Position numbers and translations under genes: made by a program. Below are positions 45,377 to 55,734 of a DNA stretch of 64,000 bases, one piece after another; position 1 is the stretch's first letter, and each line of letters begins with the position of its first letter. Origin of the DNA: Ancylobacter moscoviensis (lineage in GTDB: Bacteria; Pseudomonadota; Alphaproteobacteria; Rhizobiales; Xanthobacteraceae); the NCBI RefSeq assembly GCF_007559435.1, contig NZ_VMBP01000004.1, positions 399,205 to 463,204 of the forward strand, read 5' to 3'. The notes below the pieces were generated by a model, which worked only from the letters and a program-made list of their open reading frames with translations, did not search any database and had not been told where the DNA came from.

Positions 45377-45982
45377 ATGAGCCTGACCCTGCCCCCGCTG
45401 TCGAGCTATGTGGCGCTGCTGCTCGGCTACGCGCTCGGCTCGATTCCGTTCGGCCTTCTGCTCACGCGCTGGGCCGGCACCCAGGACCTCCGCAGCATCG
45501 GCTCCGGCAATATCGGCGCCACCAACGTCCTGCGCACCGGCCGCAAGGGCCTCGCCGCCGCGACGCTGCTCGGCGATGCGCTCAAGGGCACCGTGGCCGT
45601 GCTGCTGGCCGGCTGGTTGATCGGCGAGAACGGCCCTCTGCCGGCGGCCCTCGGTGCCTTCCTCGGCCATCTCTTCCCGGTCTGGCTGGGCTTCAAGGGC
45701 GGCAAGGGCGTCGCGACCTTCCTCGGCGTGACGCTCGCCCTCGTCTGGCAGGCGGCGCTGGTGTTCGCGGCGGCGTGGCTCACCGTCGCCTTCGTCACCC
45801 GCTATTCCTCGCTCGCGGCGCTGGTGGCGAGCGTGCTCACCGTGCTCGCCGCCTTCGTGCTCGCCTCCCCGCAGACCTGCCTGCTGCTGACGATCCTCAC
45901 CGCGCTGCTCTGGGTCATGCACCGCGCCAACATCCGCCGTCTCGTCGACGGGACAGAAGGCCGGATCGGCAAGAAGGGATAG
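45377..45982 (+). CDS. plsY: Glycerol-3-phosphate acyltransferase PlsY
   Basis: This 201-residue membrane protein has the three PlsY motifs: [35 protein letters not shown] and [13 protein letters not shown]. It transfers acyl from acyl-phosphate to glycerol-3-phosphate, starting phospholipid synthesis at the inner membrane. About five helices are visible. It is followed three bases later by dprA. Confidence 0.96.
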   Translation: MSLTLPPLSSYVALLLGYALGSIPFGLLLTRWAGTQDLRSIGSGNIGATNVLRTGRKGLAAATLLGDALKGTVAVLLAGWLIGENGPLPAALGAFLGHLFPVWLGFKGGKGVATFLGVTLALVWQAALVFAAAWLTVAFVTRYSSLAALVASVLTVLAAFVLASPQTCLLLTILTALLWVMHRANIRRLVDGTEGRIGKKG

Positions 45983-45985
45983 GCC

Positions 45986-47101
45986 TTGAGCGGGCGCGGC
46001 GTTCACCTCGATCCGGGACAACGTCGCGACTGGCTCCGCCTGATCCGCTCGGAGAATGTCGGCCCCCGCGCCTTCCGCAGCCTGATCAACCGTTTCGGCG
46101 GCGCGCGCGCGGCGCTGGAAGCCCTGCCCGCCCTCGCCCGTCGTGGCGGGCGGCTCATTCCCCCGCACATTCCCTCCATCGCCGAGGCGGAAGCGGAGAT
46201 GGAGGCGCTGGCGCGGCTCGGCGGACGCTTCATCGCCCTGGGCGAGCCGGAATATCCCGTCCTGCTGCGCGAGATCGACGACCCGCCGCCGCTGCTGGCG
46301 GTGCGGGGACGCAACGACGTCCTTCTGCAGCCCACCGTCGCCATCGTCGGCTCGCGAAATGCCTCCGGCGCCGGCCGGACCATGACCCTGCGCCTCGCCC
46401 GGGGCCTGGGCGCGGCGGGATGGGTGGTCGCTTCCGGCCTTGCCCGCGGGATCGACGCCGCCGCCCATGAGGCGAGCCTTTCCACCGGCACGATCGCGGT
46501 GATCGCCGGCGGCCACGACCGGCCCTATCCGCGCGAGAACGAGCCGCTGCTGGAACGCATCGCCTCCGAGGGCGCCGTCCTCTCGGAGATGCCGATGGGC
46601 TGGGAGCCCCGCGCCCGCGACTTTCCCCGCCGAAACCGCATCGTGTCCGGCCTGTCGCTCGGCGTGGTGGTGGTCGAGGCGGCGGAGCGCTCCGGTTCGC
46701 TGATCACCGCCCGCCTCGCCGCCGAGCAGGGACGCGAGGTCTTCGCCGTGCCCGGCTCGCCGCTCGACCCGCGGGCGGGCGGCACCAACGCGCTGATCAA
46801 GCAGGGCGCCGCGCTCGTCACCGGCACGGAGGACGTGCTGGAGGTCCTGGCATCGCTGCGGGACCGGCCGTCGCGCCTCGACATGGAGGAAGCCGCCGAC
46901 GAGGGGATGGACGCCCCGGAGCCGAGCGAGGATGCGCGCGGGCGGGTGCTGGGGCTGCTCGGCCCGGTGCCGATGCCCGTCGACGACATCGTCGTGCTCT
47001 CGGGCGCCGGCGTCGCCGAGGTGCAGGTGCTGCTGCTGGAACTGGAACTGGCCGGACGGCTGGAGCGGCACGTCAACGGCACGGTCTCGCTGGGCTTCTA
47101 G
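45986..47101 (+). CDS. dprA: DNA-processing protein DprA
   Basis: This 371-residue protein has a Rossmann-like DprA fold ([108 protein letters not shown]). A C-terminal winged-helix segment ([32 protein letters not shown]) follows. It loads RecA on incoming single-stranded DNA. The start is a TTG at 45986, close behind plsY. Confidence 0.95.
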   Translation: MSGRGVHLDPGQRRDWLRLIRSENVGPRAFRSLINRFGGARAALEALPALARRGGRLIPPHIPSIAEAEAEMEALARLGGRFIALGEPEYPVLLREIDDPPPLLAVRGRNDVLLQPTVAIVGSRNASGAGRTMTLRLARGLGAAGWVVASGLARGIDAAAHEASLSTGTIAVIAGGHDRPYPRENEPLLERIASEGAVLSEMPMGWEPRARDFPRRNRIVSGLSLGVVVVEAAERSGSLITARLAAEQGREVFAVPGSPLDPRAGGTNALIKQGAALVTGTEDVLEVLASLRDRPSRLDMEEAADEGMDAPEPSEDARGRVLGLLGPVPMPVDDIVVLSGAGVAEVQVLLLELELAGRLERHVNGTVSLGF

Positions 47102-47114
47102 TCCCGGGACGGCC

Positions 47115-47315
47115 CTAGGACGGGCGCCGCTTCTTCTCTTCGAGCGCGATCGCCTGGGCCTCGTCGCGCGCCATTTCCAGAAGATACTTCAGGACCTCCA
47201 TGCCGGCGCCTTCCGCCAGAGCCGCCAGCTCACGGGTGATCGTGGCGATATAGGCGGCGGCATCGCGCTCGTTGATCGGATCGCGATTCCTGTCGGTTGC
47301 GGAAGACCTGTTCAT
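47115..47315 (-). CDS. Small conserved hypothetical protein
   Basis: This 66-residue helical protein begins MNRSSATDRNRDPINERDAAAYIATITREL and continues AALAEGAGMEVLKYLLEMARDEAQAIALEEKKRR. I recall similar short cytoplasmic proteins in rhizobial genomes, with the AAYI...ELA...LEMA pattern, but no function. It is convergent with dprA and divergent from topA. A longer upstream reading to 47447 has unlikely composition. Confidence 0.7.
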   Translation of the reverse strand: MNRSSATDRNRDPINERDAAAYIATITRELAALAEGAGMEVLKYLLEMARDEAQAIALEEKKRRPS

Positions 47316-47553
47316 CGCGGAAAGCGTCACCGGGATATGAGGGGAAGTCGACGGAAAACTACCATCGCGTGCATCAGCTGGATATATACTCGCAAAACGA
47401 GCAAACAGGAACTGATGCCGCCCCTGGTCAGCCAAAAAGCCACGCAACCTCCCTCACGCAGCCCCCTACCTCCCGTTGCCATTTGACAGGCCGGGGCGGC
47501 TACCCCATTTTCCCGGCCTCCTGGGGCTATACCAATCAACGGACAAGGCGGGC

Positions 47554-50208
47554 ATGCAGGTCGTCATCGTCGAATCGCCTGCCAAGGCGAAGACGATCAA
47601 CAAATATCTCGGGCCGGGCTACGAGGTCATCGCCTCGTATGGTCACGTGCGCGATCTTCCTGCCAAGGACGGCTCTGTCGATCCCGAGCACGACTTCCGC
47701 ATGCTGTGGGATGTCGATCCCAAGGCGCAGAAGCGCCTGTCCGACATCGCCCGCGCGGTGAAGGAGGCGGACGGCCTCATCCTCGCCACCGACCCGGATC
47801 GCGAAGGCGAGGCGATCTCCTGGCACGTGCTGGAGATCCTGAAGGAAAAGCGCGCGCTCAAGGACCAGCCGATCTCCCGCGTGGTGTTCAACGCCATCAC
47901 CAAGCAGGCGGTGCTGGATGCGATGAAGCATCCGCGCACCATCGACGCGGCGCTGGTCGACGCCTATCTGGCCCGCCGCGCGCTCGACTATCTTGTCGGT
48001 TTCACCCTGTCGCCGGTGCTGTGGCGCAAGCTGCCGGGCGCCCGCTCGGCCGGCCGCGTGCAGTCCGTGGCGCTGCGCCTCGTCTGCGACCGCGAGCGCG
48101 AGATCGAAACCTTCGTCAAGCGCGAGTACTGGTCGATCGCCGCCACGCTGGCGACGCCGCGTCAGGAGACCTTCGAGGCCCGCCTCGTCGGCGCCGACGG
48201 CAAGAAGATCACCCGCCTCGACGTCGGCAGCGAGGCCGAGGCGACGGATTTCCGCAAGGCGCTGGAAGCGGCCGATTTCAAGGTTCGCTCGGTCGAGGCC
48301 AAGCCCGCCAGGCGCCACCCCTACCCGCCCTTCACCACCTCGACGCTGCAGCAGGAAGCCAGCCGCAAGCTCGGCCTCGCGCCGGCCGTGACCATGCGCA
48401 TCGCCCAGCGCCTCTATGAGGGCGTCGACGTCGGCGGCGAGACGGCCGGCCTCATCACCTATATGCGTACCGACGGCGTCGACATGGCGCCGGAGGCGGT
48501 GGCCCAGGCGCGTTCCGTCATCGGTCGCGACTATGGCGACCGCTACGTTCCGTCGGCCCCGCGCAAGTACACCGCCAAGGCGAAGAATGCGCAGGAAGCG
48601 CATGAGGCGATCCGCCCGACCGACCTCTCGCGCCGGCCGAAGGACGTCGCCCGGCATCTCGAACCCGAGCAGGCGAAGCTCTACGAGCTGATCTGGCTGC
48701 GCACCGTCGCCAGCCAGATGGAATCGGCCGAGCTGGAACGCACCACCGTCGACATCGACGCGCAGGTTGGCGGCACGTCGGCCGGTGCCCGCGCGCTGGA
48801 ACTGCGCGCCACCGGCACCGTGGTGAAGTTCGACGGCTTCCTCACCCTCTATCGCGAAGGCCGCGACGACGAGGAGGAAGACGAGGAGAACCGCCGCCTG
48901 CCGTCCATGTCCTCCGGCGAAAGCCTCGCCAGCAAGGGCATCAAGGCCGACCAGCACTTCACCGAGCCGCCGCCCCGCTATTCGGAAGCCTCGCTCGTCA
49001 AGCGCATGGAAGAGCTCGGCATCGGCCGGCCCTCGACCTACGCCTCCGTGCTGGCGGTGCTGCGCGACCGCGAATATGTGAAGCTCGACAAGCGCCGCCT
49101 CGTTCCCGAGGACAAGGGCCGGCTCGTCACCGCCTTCCTCGAAAGCTTCTTCGACCGTTACGTCGAATACGACTTCACGGCCGATCTCGAGGAGAAGCTG
49201 GACCTCATCTCCAACGGCGAGCTGCAGTGGAAGGACGTGTTGCGCGACTTCTGGCGCGACTTCACCGCCGCCGTGGGCGAAACCAAGGAACTGCGCGTCT
49301 CCGACGTCATCGCCGCCCTCGACGGTATGCTGACGGCGCACATCTTCCCGCCCAAGGAAGACGGCAGCGACCCGCGCCTCTGCCCGAATTGCGGCACCGG
49401 CCGGCTGTCGCTGAAGGTCGGCAAGTTCGGCGCCTTCATTGGCTGCTCGAACTATCCCGAATGCAAGTACACCCGCCCGCTGGCGGCGCAGAACGGCGAT
49501 TCCGACAACCCGGCGGAGGCGAACGGCACCCGCGTGCTCGGCACCGACCCGGTAAGCGGGCTGGAGGTCACGGTGCGTGACGGGCGCTTCGGCGCCTATC
49601 TGCAGCTCGGCGAGGCCAAGGACGGCGAGAAGCCGAAGCGCTCCAGCCTGCCCAAGGGCCTCGCGCCGGCGGATGTGGACCTGGAGACGGCGCTCGCCCT
49701 GCTGTCGCTGCCGCGCGAGATCGGCCGGCACCCGGATTCCGGGGAGCCGATCCTCGCCGGCATCGGCCGCTTCGGGCCCTATGTCCAGCTCGGCAAGACT
49801 TACGCCAATCTCGAGCCCGGCGACGACGTGCTCTCCATCGGCATCAACCGGGCCGTGGCGCTGATCGCCGACAAGCAGAACAAGGGTCCCGGCCGGGGTC
49901 GCGGCGCCGTCGGCGGCCGCGAACTCGGCGAGCATCCGACTCTTGGCGGGCCGGTGACGGTGCGGCCGGGTCGCTTCGGCGCCTATGTGAACCACGGCAA
50001 GGTCAACGCCACCTTGCCGAAATCGGTGGCGCCGGAAACGGTGACGCTGGAACAGGCGGTCGAGCTGATCACCGCCAAGGCCGGCTCGGCTCCCGCCAAG
50101 CCGGCGCGGCGCGCGGCGGCGAAGACGGCGAGCGGCGATAAGCCGGCCAAGAAGGCGGCGCCGAAAAAGGCCGCCGCGAAGAAGTCGCCCGTGAAGAAGA
50201 GCGGGTAA
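47554..50208 (+). CDS. topA: DNA topoisomerase I
   Basis: This 884-residue protein has the TOPRIM domain (MQVVIVESPAKAKTINKYLG and LATDPDREGEAISWHV) and the catalytic Tyr region GLITYMRTDGVDMA. One zinc-ribbon Cys4 module (LCPNCGTGRLSLKVGKFGAFIGCSNYPEC) follows. Three C-terminal repeats of the GRFGxY type and a Lys/Ala/Pro-rich tail (KPAKKAAPKKAAAKK) complete it. It relaxes negative supercoils. The ATG at 47554 is preferred over an earlier in-frame start at 47476. Confidence 0.97.
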   Translation: MQVVIVESPAKAKTINKYLGPGYEVIASYGHVRDLPAKDGSVDPEHDFRMLWDVDPKAQKRLSDIARAVKEADGLILATDPDREGEAISWHVLEILKEKRALKDQPISRVVFNAITKQAVLDAMKHPRTIDAALVDAYLARRALDYLVGFTLSPVLWRKLPGARSAGRVQSVALRLVCDREREIETFVKREYWSIAATLATPRQETFEARLVGADGKKITRLDVGSEAEATDFRKALEAADFKVRSVEAKPARRHPYPPFTTSTLQQEASRKLGLAPAVTMRIAQRLYEGVDVGGETAGLITYMRTDGVDMAPEAVAQARSVIGRDYGDRYVPSAPRKYTAKAKNAQEAHEAIRPTDLSRRPKDVARHLEPEQAKLYELIWLRTVASQMESAELERTTVDIDAQVGGTSAGARALELRATGTVVKFDGFLTLYREGRDDEEEDEENRRLPSMSSGESLASKGIKADQHFTEPPPRYSEASLVKRMEELGIGRPSTYASVLAVLRDREYVKLDKRRLVPEDKGRLVTAFLESFFDRYVEYDFTADLEEKLDLISNGELQWKDVLRDFWRDFTAAVGETKELRVSDVIAALDGMLTAHIFPPKEDGSDPRLCPNCGTGRLSLKVGKFGAFIGCSNYPECKYTRPLAAQNGDSDNPAEANGTRVLGTDPVSGLEVTVRDGRFGAYLQLGEAKDGEKPKRSSLPKGLAPADVDLETALALLSLPREIGRHPDSGEPILAGIGRFGPYVQLGKTYANLEPGDDVLSIGINRAVALIADKQNKGPGRGRGAVGGRELGEHPTLGGPVTVRPGRFGAYVNHGKVNATLPKSVAPETVTLEQAVELITAKAGSAPAKPARRAAAKTASGDKPAKKAAPKKAAAKKSPVKKSG

Positions 50209-50233
50209 GCCCTAGCCTCTCATCGCATTTATC

Positions 50234-50331
50234 GTCATCCCGGACGGTCCGCAGGACCGATCCGGGAGCGTTTTCGGATCAAGGATGGGGAGCGATCCCG
50301 GCCCTGCGGCTTCGCCTTCGGCCGGGATGAC
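50234..50331. repeat. Palindromic intergenic repeat (GTCATCCCGG...CCGGGATGAC)
   Basis: GTCATCCCGG (50234-50243) and CCGGGATGAC (50322-50331) form a perfect 10-bp outer stem. Each half also folds internally, for example CGGTCC/GGACCG on the left and a G+C-rich hairpin with a TTCG-like loop on the right. It separates the convergent topA and MFS genes and may terminate both. It is of a type common in rhizobial genomes. Confidence 0.75.
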
Positions 50332-50361
50332 GGTCTCTCATTGGCGCCCGCCGAATAGCCC

Positions 50362-51840
50362 CTATTCCGGCAGGGGCGCCGGCGCGTGGCCGGAGCGCAG
50401 CGGTCGCTCCTCCATCGCGATCATCGCGACCAGCGACACCGCCAGCGACGCCGCCGCCGCGACGAACACCCAGCGGAACGCGTCCGCCAGCGGCGCCACC
50501 TGCGCGCGTCCTTCCAGCAGCCGTTCGAGCAGCGCGCTGGCTTCGATGCCGGACATGCCGATGACGATGGCGCCGAAGCCGGCGGTGAGCACCGCGCCGC
50601 CGAGCGAGCGGAACAGGTTCACCACGCCGGTCGCCGTGCCCATCTGCGGCAGCGGCACGGCGTTCTGGATCGCCACGGTGGAAACCGGCAGCACGGTGCC
50701 GAGCCCGACCCCCGTCACGCCCATCGCGAGGCCGACCACGATCACCGGCAGGCCCAGCGGCCAGAGCGCCAGCACACTGAGCGCCGCCATGCTGGCGACG
50801 AGGCCGACAAGCGGCAGCCGCTTGTAGTGTGTCACGCTGCCCATCACCTTGCCCGCGCCCGTCGCACCCACCACCACGCCAGCCATCAGGGGAATGAGCG
50901 CCACGCCGGATTCGGAGGCGGTCAGCCCCATCACCCCTTCGAGATAAAGCGGCATCTGGATCGACAGGCCGACCAGCGTTCCCATGGCGAAGGCCGCCGC
51001 CGGCACGCCGGTGCGCACCACCTGGTTCGCCAGGATCGAGACCGGCATGAGCGGCTCGCTCGCCGTCGCGACCCTGAGCCCGAAGCCGGCCCACAGCAGG
51101 ACGGAAAGCGCCAGCAGGCCGAGAATGGGCAGCGACAGCCAGCGGAAATGCGTGCCGCCCCAGCTCAGCGCCAGCAGCAGCGCGACGGTGGCTGCGCACA
51201 TCAGAGCCGCACCGAGAATGTCCAGCCGGTGCGGATGATGATGCGCCGGCAGGCGGCGCAGCGCCCGGTAGCTCATCGCCGCCGCGATAAGGCCGAGCGG
51301 CACGTTGATCCAGAAGATCAGCGACCAGTGCAGATGCTCGGCGAAAAAGCCGCCGAGGATCGGCCCGGCGATGCTCGACGTGATGAACACGATGGCGAAA
51401 TAGCCCTGGTAGCGCCCGCGCTCGCGCGGCGCGATCAGCAGGCCGATGATGGTCTGCGCCAGCGCGATCAGCCCGCCGCCGCCCACCCCCTGCACCGCTC
51501 GCCCGATGATCAGCCAGTTCATGCCCGGCGCCAGCGCGCAGAGCACCGAGCCGACGAGAAACAGAGCGATGGCGCCCATCAGCACCGGCCGCGGCCCGTG
51601 AATATCCGCCAGCTTGCCGACCAGCGGCGTCACCGCCGTGCCGGTGAGCAGATACGCCGTCACCACCCAGGACAGGCCCTCGAGGTCGCCGAACTGCGCG
51701 CCGATGGTGGGAAGCGCGGTGGCGATGATCGTCTGGTCCAGCGCGCTGAGGAACATCGCGACCATGACGCCGGTGACGATGACGCGAATCTCGGCATGGG
51801 CAAGCGGGGCGTGAGCCGCCTCCGGCGAACGGGCATCCAT
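50362..51840 (-). CDS. MFS transporter, DHA2 (14-helix, EmrB/QacA-like) family
   Basis: This 492-residue drug:H+ antiporter-like protein has first helix VIVTGVMVAMFLSALDQTIIATALPTIG, with the DHA2 motif LDxTIVNVALP-like, then WVVTAYLLTGTAVTPLVGKLADIHGPRPVL (motif A). The motif C-like stretch is GYFAIVFITSSIAGPILGGF. Fourteen helices are expected. The ATG at 51840 is chosen since the family starts shortly before helix 1. No regulator lies beside it; the substrate is unknown. Confidence 0.9.
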   Translation of the reverse strand: MDARSPEAAHAPLAHAEIRVIVTGVMVAMFLSALDQTIIATALPTIGAQFGDLEGLSWVVTAYLLTGTAVTPLVGKLADIHGPRPVLMGAIALFLVGSVLCALAPGMNWLIIGRAVQGVGGGGLIALAQTIIGLLIAPRERGRYQGYFAIVFITSSIAGPILGGFFAEHLHWSLIFWINVPLGLIAAAMSYRALRRLPAHHHPHRLDILGAALMCAATVALLLALSWGGTHFRWLSLPILGLLALSVLLWAGFGLRVATASEPLMPVSILANQVVRTGVPAAAFAMGTLVGLSIQMPLYLEGVMGLTASESGVALIPLMAGVVVGATGAGKVMGSVTHYKRLPLVGLVASMAALSVLALWPLGLPVIVVGLAMGVTGVGLGTVLPVSTVAIQNAVPLPQMGTATGVVNLFRSLGGAVLTAGFGAIVIGMSGIEASALLERLLEGRAQVAPLADAFRWVFVAAAASLAVSLVAMIAMEERPLRSGHAPAPLPE

Positions 51841-52014
51841 AAGGCAGTTTCCATCATCGGCGTTGTGACCCGCCGGAAGGCCGGCAAATTCGGCGCATCC
51901 GCTGTGAATTGCAAGCGATGGGCGCCGCCTCACGCATGGTCATGTTGCCTGTCCGGTCGACGCCGCGCCCCGATCCCGGTAGCGTCGGTGCGGCCATCCC
52001 AGAAACGGTGAATC

Positions 52015-54336
52015 GTGCGCAAACCAACAAAACCGAAGTCCCGGCGGCCCGTCCGTCCCGCGTTGCCGAAGGGCCTGCCCACTCGCGATGAATTGATGGC
52101 GTTCATCGCCTCCCATGGCGGCGATGTGGGCAAGCGGGAGATTTCGCGCGCCTTCGGGCTCGACGGCAGCGACCGCATCGCGCTGAAATCCATGCTGCGC
52201 GAATTGACCGACGAGGGCCTCATCGGCAGCAAGCGCAGGAAGCTGCACGTCCCCGGCGCCCTGCCCGCCGTCGTCATGGCCGAGGTGACCGAGCGCGACG
52301 AGGATGGCGAGCTGATCGCCACGCCCATCGACTGGGACGAGGAGGAGCATGGTGAGGCCCCGCGCATCCTGGTGCGCCTCGCCCGCCGGGGCCGCGTCGC
52401 CGGCCCGGCTCCGACCATCGGCGACCGCGTGCTGCTGAAGACCGAGGAGATACCGGAGGCCGACGGCCACGTCCGCCACAATGGCCGCGTGCTGAAGCTG
52501 ATCGAGAAGGCCCGCGCCCTCACGCTCGGCATCTTCCGCCGCGATGCGCAGGGCGGCGGGCGGCTGGTGCCCATCGACAAGCGCAATATGGGCCGCGAAT
52601 TCGCCATCCCGCCGGACTTCGCCGGGGAGGCGCAGGAGGGCGATCTTGTCTCGGTGGAAATCGTCCGCCACCACGCCTATGGCCTGCCCACCGCCAAGGT
52701 GAAGGAGCGGCTCGGCTCGATCTCGACCGAGAAGGCGATCAGCCTCATCGCCATCCACGCCCACGGCATCCCCAGCGTCTTCCGCCGCGAGGCACTGGCC
52801 GAGGCCGAGGAGGCGAAGGCCGCCACCCTCGCCGGCCGCGAGGACTGGCGCGACCTGCCGCTCGTCACCATCGACCCGCCCGACGCCAAGGACCATGACG
52901 ACGCGGTGCACGCGACGCCGGACCTCGACCCGGACAATGAGGGCGGCTTCATCCTCACCGTCGCCATCGCCGATGTCGCGGCCTATGTCCGGCCGGGCAG
53001 CGGGCTCGACCGCGAGGCGCTGGCGCGCGGCAACTCGGTCTATTTCCCCGACCGCGTGGTGCCGATGCTGCCCGAGCGCATCTCCAACGACCTGTGCTCG
53101 CTGCGCCCGCTGGAGGACCGCCCGGCGCTGGCGGTGCGCATGGTGGTCAGCGCCAACGGCCGCAAGAAGCGGCATTCCTTCCACCGCATCATGATGCGCT
53201 CGGCGGCGAAGCTCGCCTATGCGCAGGCGCAGGCCGCCATCGACGGGCGGCCGGACGGGACGACCGACCCGCTGCTGGAGGGCGTGCTGCGCCCGCTCTG
53301 GGCCGCCTATGGCGCGGTGAAGAAGGCGCGCGACGCCCGCGCCCCGCTCGAACTCGACCTGCCCGAGCGCAAGATCCTGCTGAAGCCCGACGGCACGGTC
53401 GACAAGGTGATCGTCCCCGAGCGGCTCGACGCCCACAAGCTGATCGAGGAGTTCATGATCCTCGCCAATGTCGCGGCGGCCGAGACGCTGGAAGAGAAGC
53501 GCGTGCCGCTGGTCTACCGCGTGCACGACCAGCCCTCGCTGGAGAAGATGTCGGGCCTGCGCGAATTCCTGCAAACGCTCGACATCAAGCTGCCGAAGAC
53601 CGAGACGGTGCGCCCGGCGCAGTTCAACGACATCCTCGCCCGCGTCGACGGTTCCGAGCTGGCGCCGCTGGTCAATCAGGTGATCCTGCGCAGCCAGGCG
53701 CAGGCCGAGTACGCGCAGGAGAATTACGGCCATTTCGGCCTGCACCTGCGCCGCTACGCCCATTTCACCTCGCCGATCCGCCGCTACGCCGACCTCATCG
53801 TGCATCGCGGGCTCATCCGGGCGCTCGATTTCGGCCGCGACGGCCTGCCCGAGAACGTGACGCCCGAGCAGCTCTCGGAGATCGCCGCCCGCATCTCGGC
53901 CAGCGAGCGCCGCGCCATGGCGGCGGAGCGCGAGACCATCGACCGGCTGATCGCCCACCACATGGCCGAGCAGATCGGCGCCACCTTCAAGGCCCGCATC
54001 TCCGGCGTCACCAAGGCCGGGCTGTTCGTCGCCCTCGACGACACCGGCGCGGATGGCTTCATCCCCGCCGTCACCCTCGGCATGGACTATTATCGCTACG
54101 ACGAGGCCCGCCACGCGCTGATCGGCGACCAGACCGGCGAGATGCACCGGCTCGGCGACCGCGTCGAAGTGAAGCTCGTGGAAGCCGCTCCGGTGGCTGG
54201 CGCGCTGCGATTCGAGCTTATATCTGAGGGGCAGTATGTGGCGGGCGACAAGCGTCGCTTCCGCGGCGGGAGTCGCGGCCGCTACCGGCGGCCCGACGAG
54301 CGGCCGCGTCCCGGCCCGCGCGGCAAGCGCCGCTAG
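52015..54336 (+). CDS. rnr: Ribonuclease R
   Basis: This 773-residue 3'-5' exoribonuclease has an N-terminal winged-helix part (TRDELMAFIASHGGDVGKREISRAFGLDG), cold-shock-like domains, and the RNB catalytic core with DPPDAKDHDDAVHA (Mg ligands) and RISNDLCSLRP. A C-terminal S1 domain (IGATFKARISGVTKAGLFVALDDTGADGFIPA) and a basic Arg/Pro tail follow. The start is a GTG at 52015. It degrades structured RNA. Confidence 0.96.
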   Translation: MRKPTKPKSRRPVRPALPKGLPTRDELMAFIASHGGDVGKREISRAFGLDGSDRIALKSMLRELTDEGLIGSKRRKLHVPGALPAVVMAEVTERDEDGELIATPIDWDEEEHGEAPRILVRLARRGRVAGPAPTIGDRVLLKTEEIPEADGHVRHNGRVLKLIEKARALTLGIFRRDAQGGGRLVPIDKRNMGREFAIPPDFAGEAQEGDLVSVEIVRHHAYGLPTAKVKERLGSISTEKAISLIAIHAHGIPSVFRREALAEAEEAKAATLAGREDWRDLPLVTIDPPDAKDHDDAVHATPDLDPDNEGGFILTVAIADVAAYVRPGSGLDREALARGNSVYFPDRVVPMLPERISNDLCSLRPLEDRPALAVRMVVSANGRKKRHSFHRIMMRSAAKLAYAQAQAAIDGRPDGTTDPLLEGVLRPLWAAYGAVKKARDARAPLELDLPERKILLKPDGTVDKVIVPERLDAHKLIEEFMILANVAAAETLEEKRVPLVYRVHDQPSLEKMSGLREFLQTLDIKLPKTETVRPAQFNDILARVDGSELAPLVNQVILRSQAQAEYAQENYGHFGLHLRRYAHFTSPIRRYADLIVHRGLIRALDFGRDGLPENVTPEQLSEIAARISASERRAMAAERETIDRLIAHHMAEQIGATFKARISGVTKAGLFVALDDTGADGFIPAVTLGMDYYRYDEARHALIGDQTGEMHRLGDRVEVKLVEAAPVAGALRFELISEGQYVAGDKRRFRGGSRGRYRRPDERPRPGPRGKRR

Positions 54337-54383
54337 GCCGCAAACGTCGAGAAGGCGCCACGGGCGTCAGGAGGCGCTAACCG

Positions 54384-54827
54384 ATGGAAACCCAGCCCGC
54401 GCGGCCGATCGGCCCGGCCATCAGCAACGGCTTCCGCATGCGCTGCCCCGCCTGCGGCAAGGGCGCGCTGTTCTCCTCCTATCTCAAGGTGAACGAGCAC
54501 TGCCCCTCCTGCGGCGAGGAGCTCTGGCATCACCGTGCCGACGACGCCCCCCCCTACATGGTCATCACCATCGTCGGCCATATCGTCGTGCCGCTGCTGC
54601 TCACGGTGGAGATGGCGATGCATCCGGCGCTGTGGATCCACCTGTCCATCTGGTTGCCGCTGACGCTCATCCTCTCCATCGTCCTGCTGCCGCCGGTGAA
54701 AGGCGCGCTCATCGGCTTCCAATGGGCCATGCGGATGCACGGCTTCGATCCGACCGACCCGGAACGCGATCCCCTGCCCCCGAGCCGGCGCGAGGAGTCG
54801 GCGCCGGTCGGCCGTCCCGTGGGCTGA
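54384..54827 (+). CDS. DUF983 family membrane protein
   Basis: This 147-residue protein has an N-terminal zinc-ribbon-like Cys4 (RCPACGKGALFSSYLKVNEHCPSCGEEL) followed by DDAPPYMVITIVGHIVVP and two or three membrane helices, the DUF983 pattern. The function is unknown. It is placed between rnr and a NUDIX gene, an arrangement I associate with Hyphomicrobiales. Confidence 0.9.
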   Translation: METQPARPIGPAISNGFRMRCPACGKGALFSSYLKVNEHCPSCGEELWHHRADDAPPYMVITIVGHIVVPLLLTVEMAMHPALWIHLSIWLPLTLILSIVLLPPVKGALIGFQWAMRMHGFDPTDPERDPLPPSRREESAPVGRPVG

Positions 54828-54853
54828 TGGCCTGACCCGCATGGCTGACCTGC

Positions 54854-55606
54854 ATGGCTGACCTGATGGACACCGCCGACGTTACCGGCCGCTTCGCGCT
54901 CCAGGGGCGCGACACGGCCCATCCGCTCATCCGTCCCGTGGACGCCGCGTCGCTGATCCTCGTCGACCGTTCGACGCGCGCGCCGCGCCTGCTGTTCGGC
55001 CGGCGCAACCCCTCGCTGCGCTTCATGCCCGGCAAGTTCGTCTTCCCCGGCGGGCGCGTTGACGCGGGCGACCGCCACGTGCCGGTCTACGGCATGCTGG
55101 ACGCGGAGAGCGAGCGGCGCCTGTCCGCCCGTGTTTCCCGCCCGAGCGCCGCCCGCGCACGGGCGCTGGCGCTGGCCGCCATCCGCGAGACCTTCGAGGA
55201 AGCCGGCCTCATCATCGGCACGCGCGAGGCCGGAGCGCCGGAACGCCTGCCCGCCGGATGGGACGGCTTCGTCGACGCCGGCGTGTTCCCGAACCTCGAA
55301 GCCCTCACCTTCGTCGCCCGCGCCATCACCCCGCCGCGCCTCGCCCGCCGCTTCGACACCCGCTTCTTCATGGCCGATGCCGGCGACGTCGCCCATCGCA
55401 TCGAGGGCGTGGTCGGACCGGAGGCGGAGATCGTGGAGACCGCCTGGCTCACCATTGCCGAGGCGCGCAAGGCCGAGCTGCCGGAAATCACCCTCGCCAT
55501 CGTCGACGAGGTCGAGGCCCGGCTGAAGGGCGGAAACCGGCCCTGGCAGCCGGTGCCGTTCTATTTCACCCGGCGCGGGCGGGTCTATCGCGAAGCCTTG
55601 AGCTGA
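54854..55606 (+). CDS. NUDIX hydrolase
   Basis: This 250-residue protein has a split NUDIX box: FPGGRVDAGDRHVP, an insertion of about 30 residues, then ALAAIRETFEEAGLIIG with the REXXEE metal-binding core. The long insert is typical of the subgroup found beside DUF983 in alphaproteobacteria. Substrates are probably nucleoside-diphosphate derivatives. The start region contains the 13-base sequence CATGGCTGACCTG twice in tandem; the first ATG copy (54841) ends at a stop after six codons. Confidence 0.9.
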   Translation: MADLMDTADVTGRFALQGRDTAHPLIRPVDAASLILVDRSTRAPRLLFGRRNPSLRFMPGKFVFPGGRVDAGDRHVPVYGMLDAESERRLSARVSRPSAARARALALAAIRETFEEAGLIIGTREAGAPERLPAGWDGFVDAGVFPNLEALTFVARAITPPRLARRFDTRFFMADAGDVAHRIEGVVGPEAEIVETAWLTIAEARKAELPEITLAIVDEVEARLKGGNRPWQPVPFYFTRRGRVYREALS

Positions 55607-55734
55607 AAGGCGCGGACGGGGATCCACAAATCCCCGGCATGCCGGCATTTCCAAAAGTCATTCGACTTTCGCCATCCATGGTCTAGAGCCAGGGACCCGG
55701 GGCCGTCGGCCCCGCAGTGCTTCCGGTGTCTGCC

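Noticed and set aside
47536..49995. A long antisense open frame (819 codons) opposite topA, and similar long antisense frames opposite rnr, pyrB and pyrC'.
   Set aside because: They have no recognisable domains, biased Arg/Gly/Ala/His composition and complete overlap with confidently identified genes; these are typical of high-G+C DNA.
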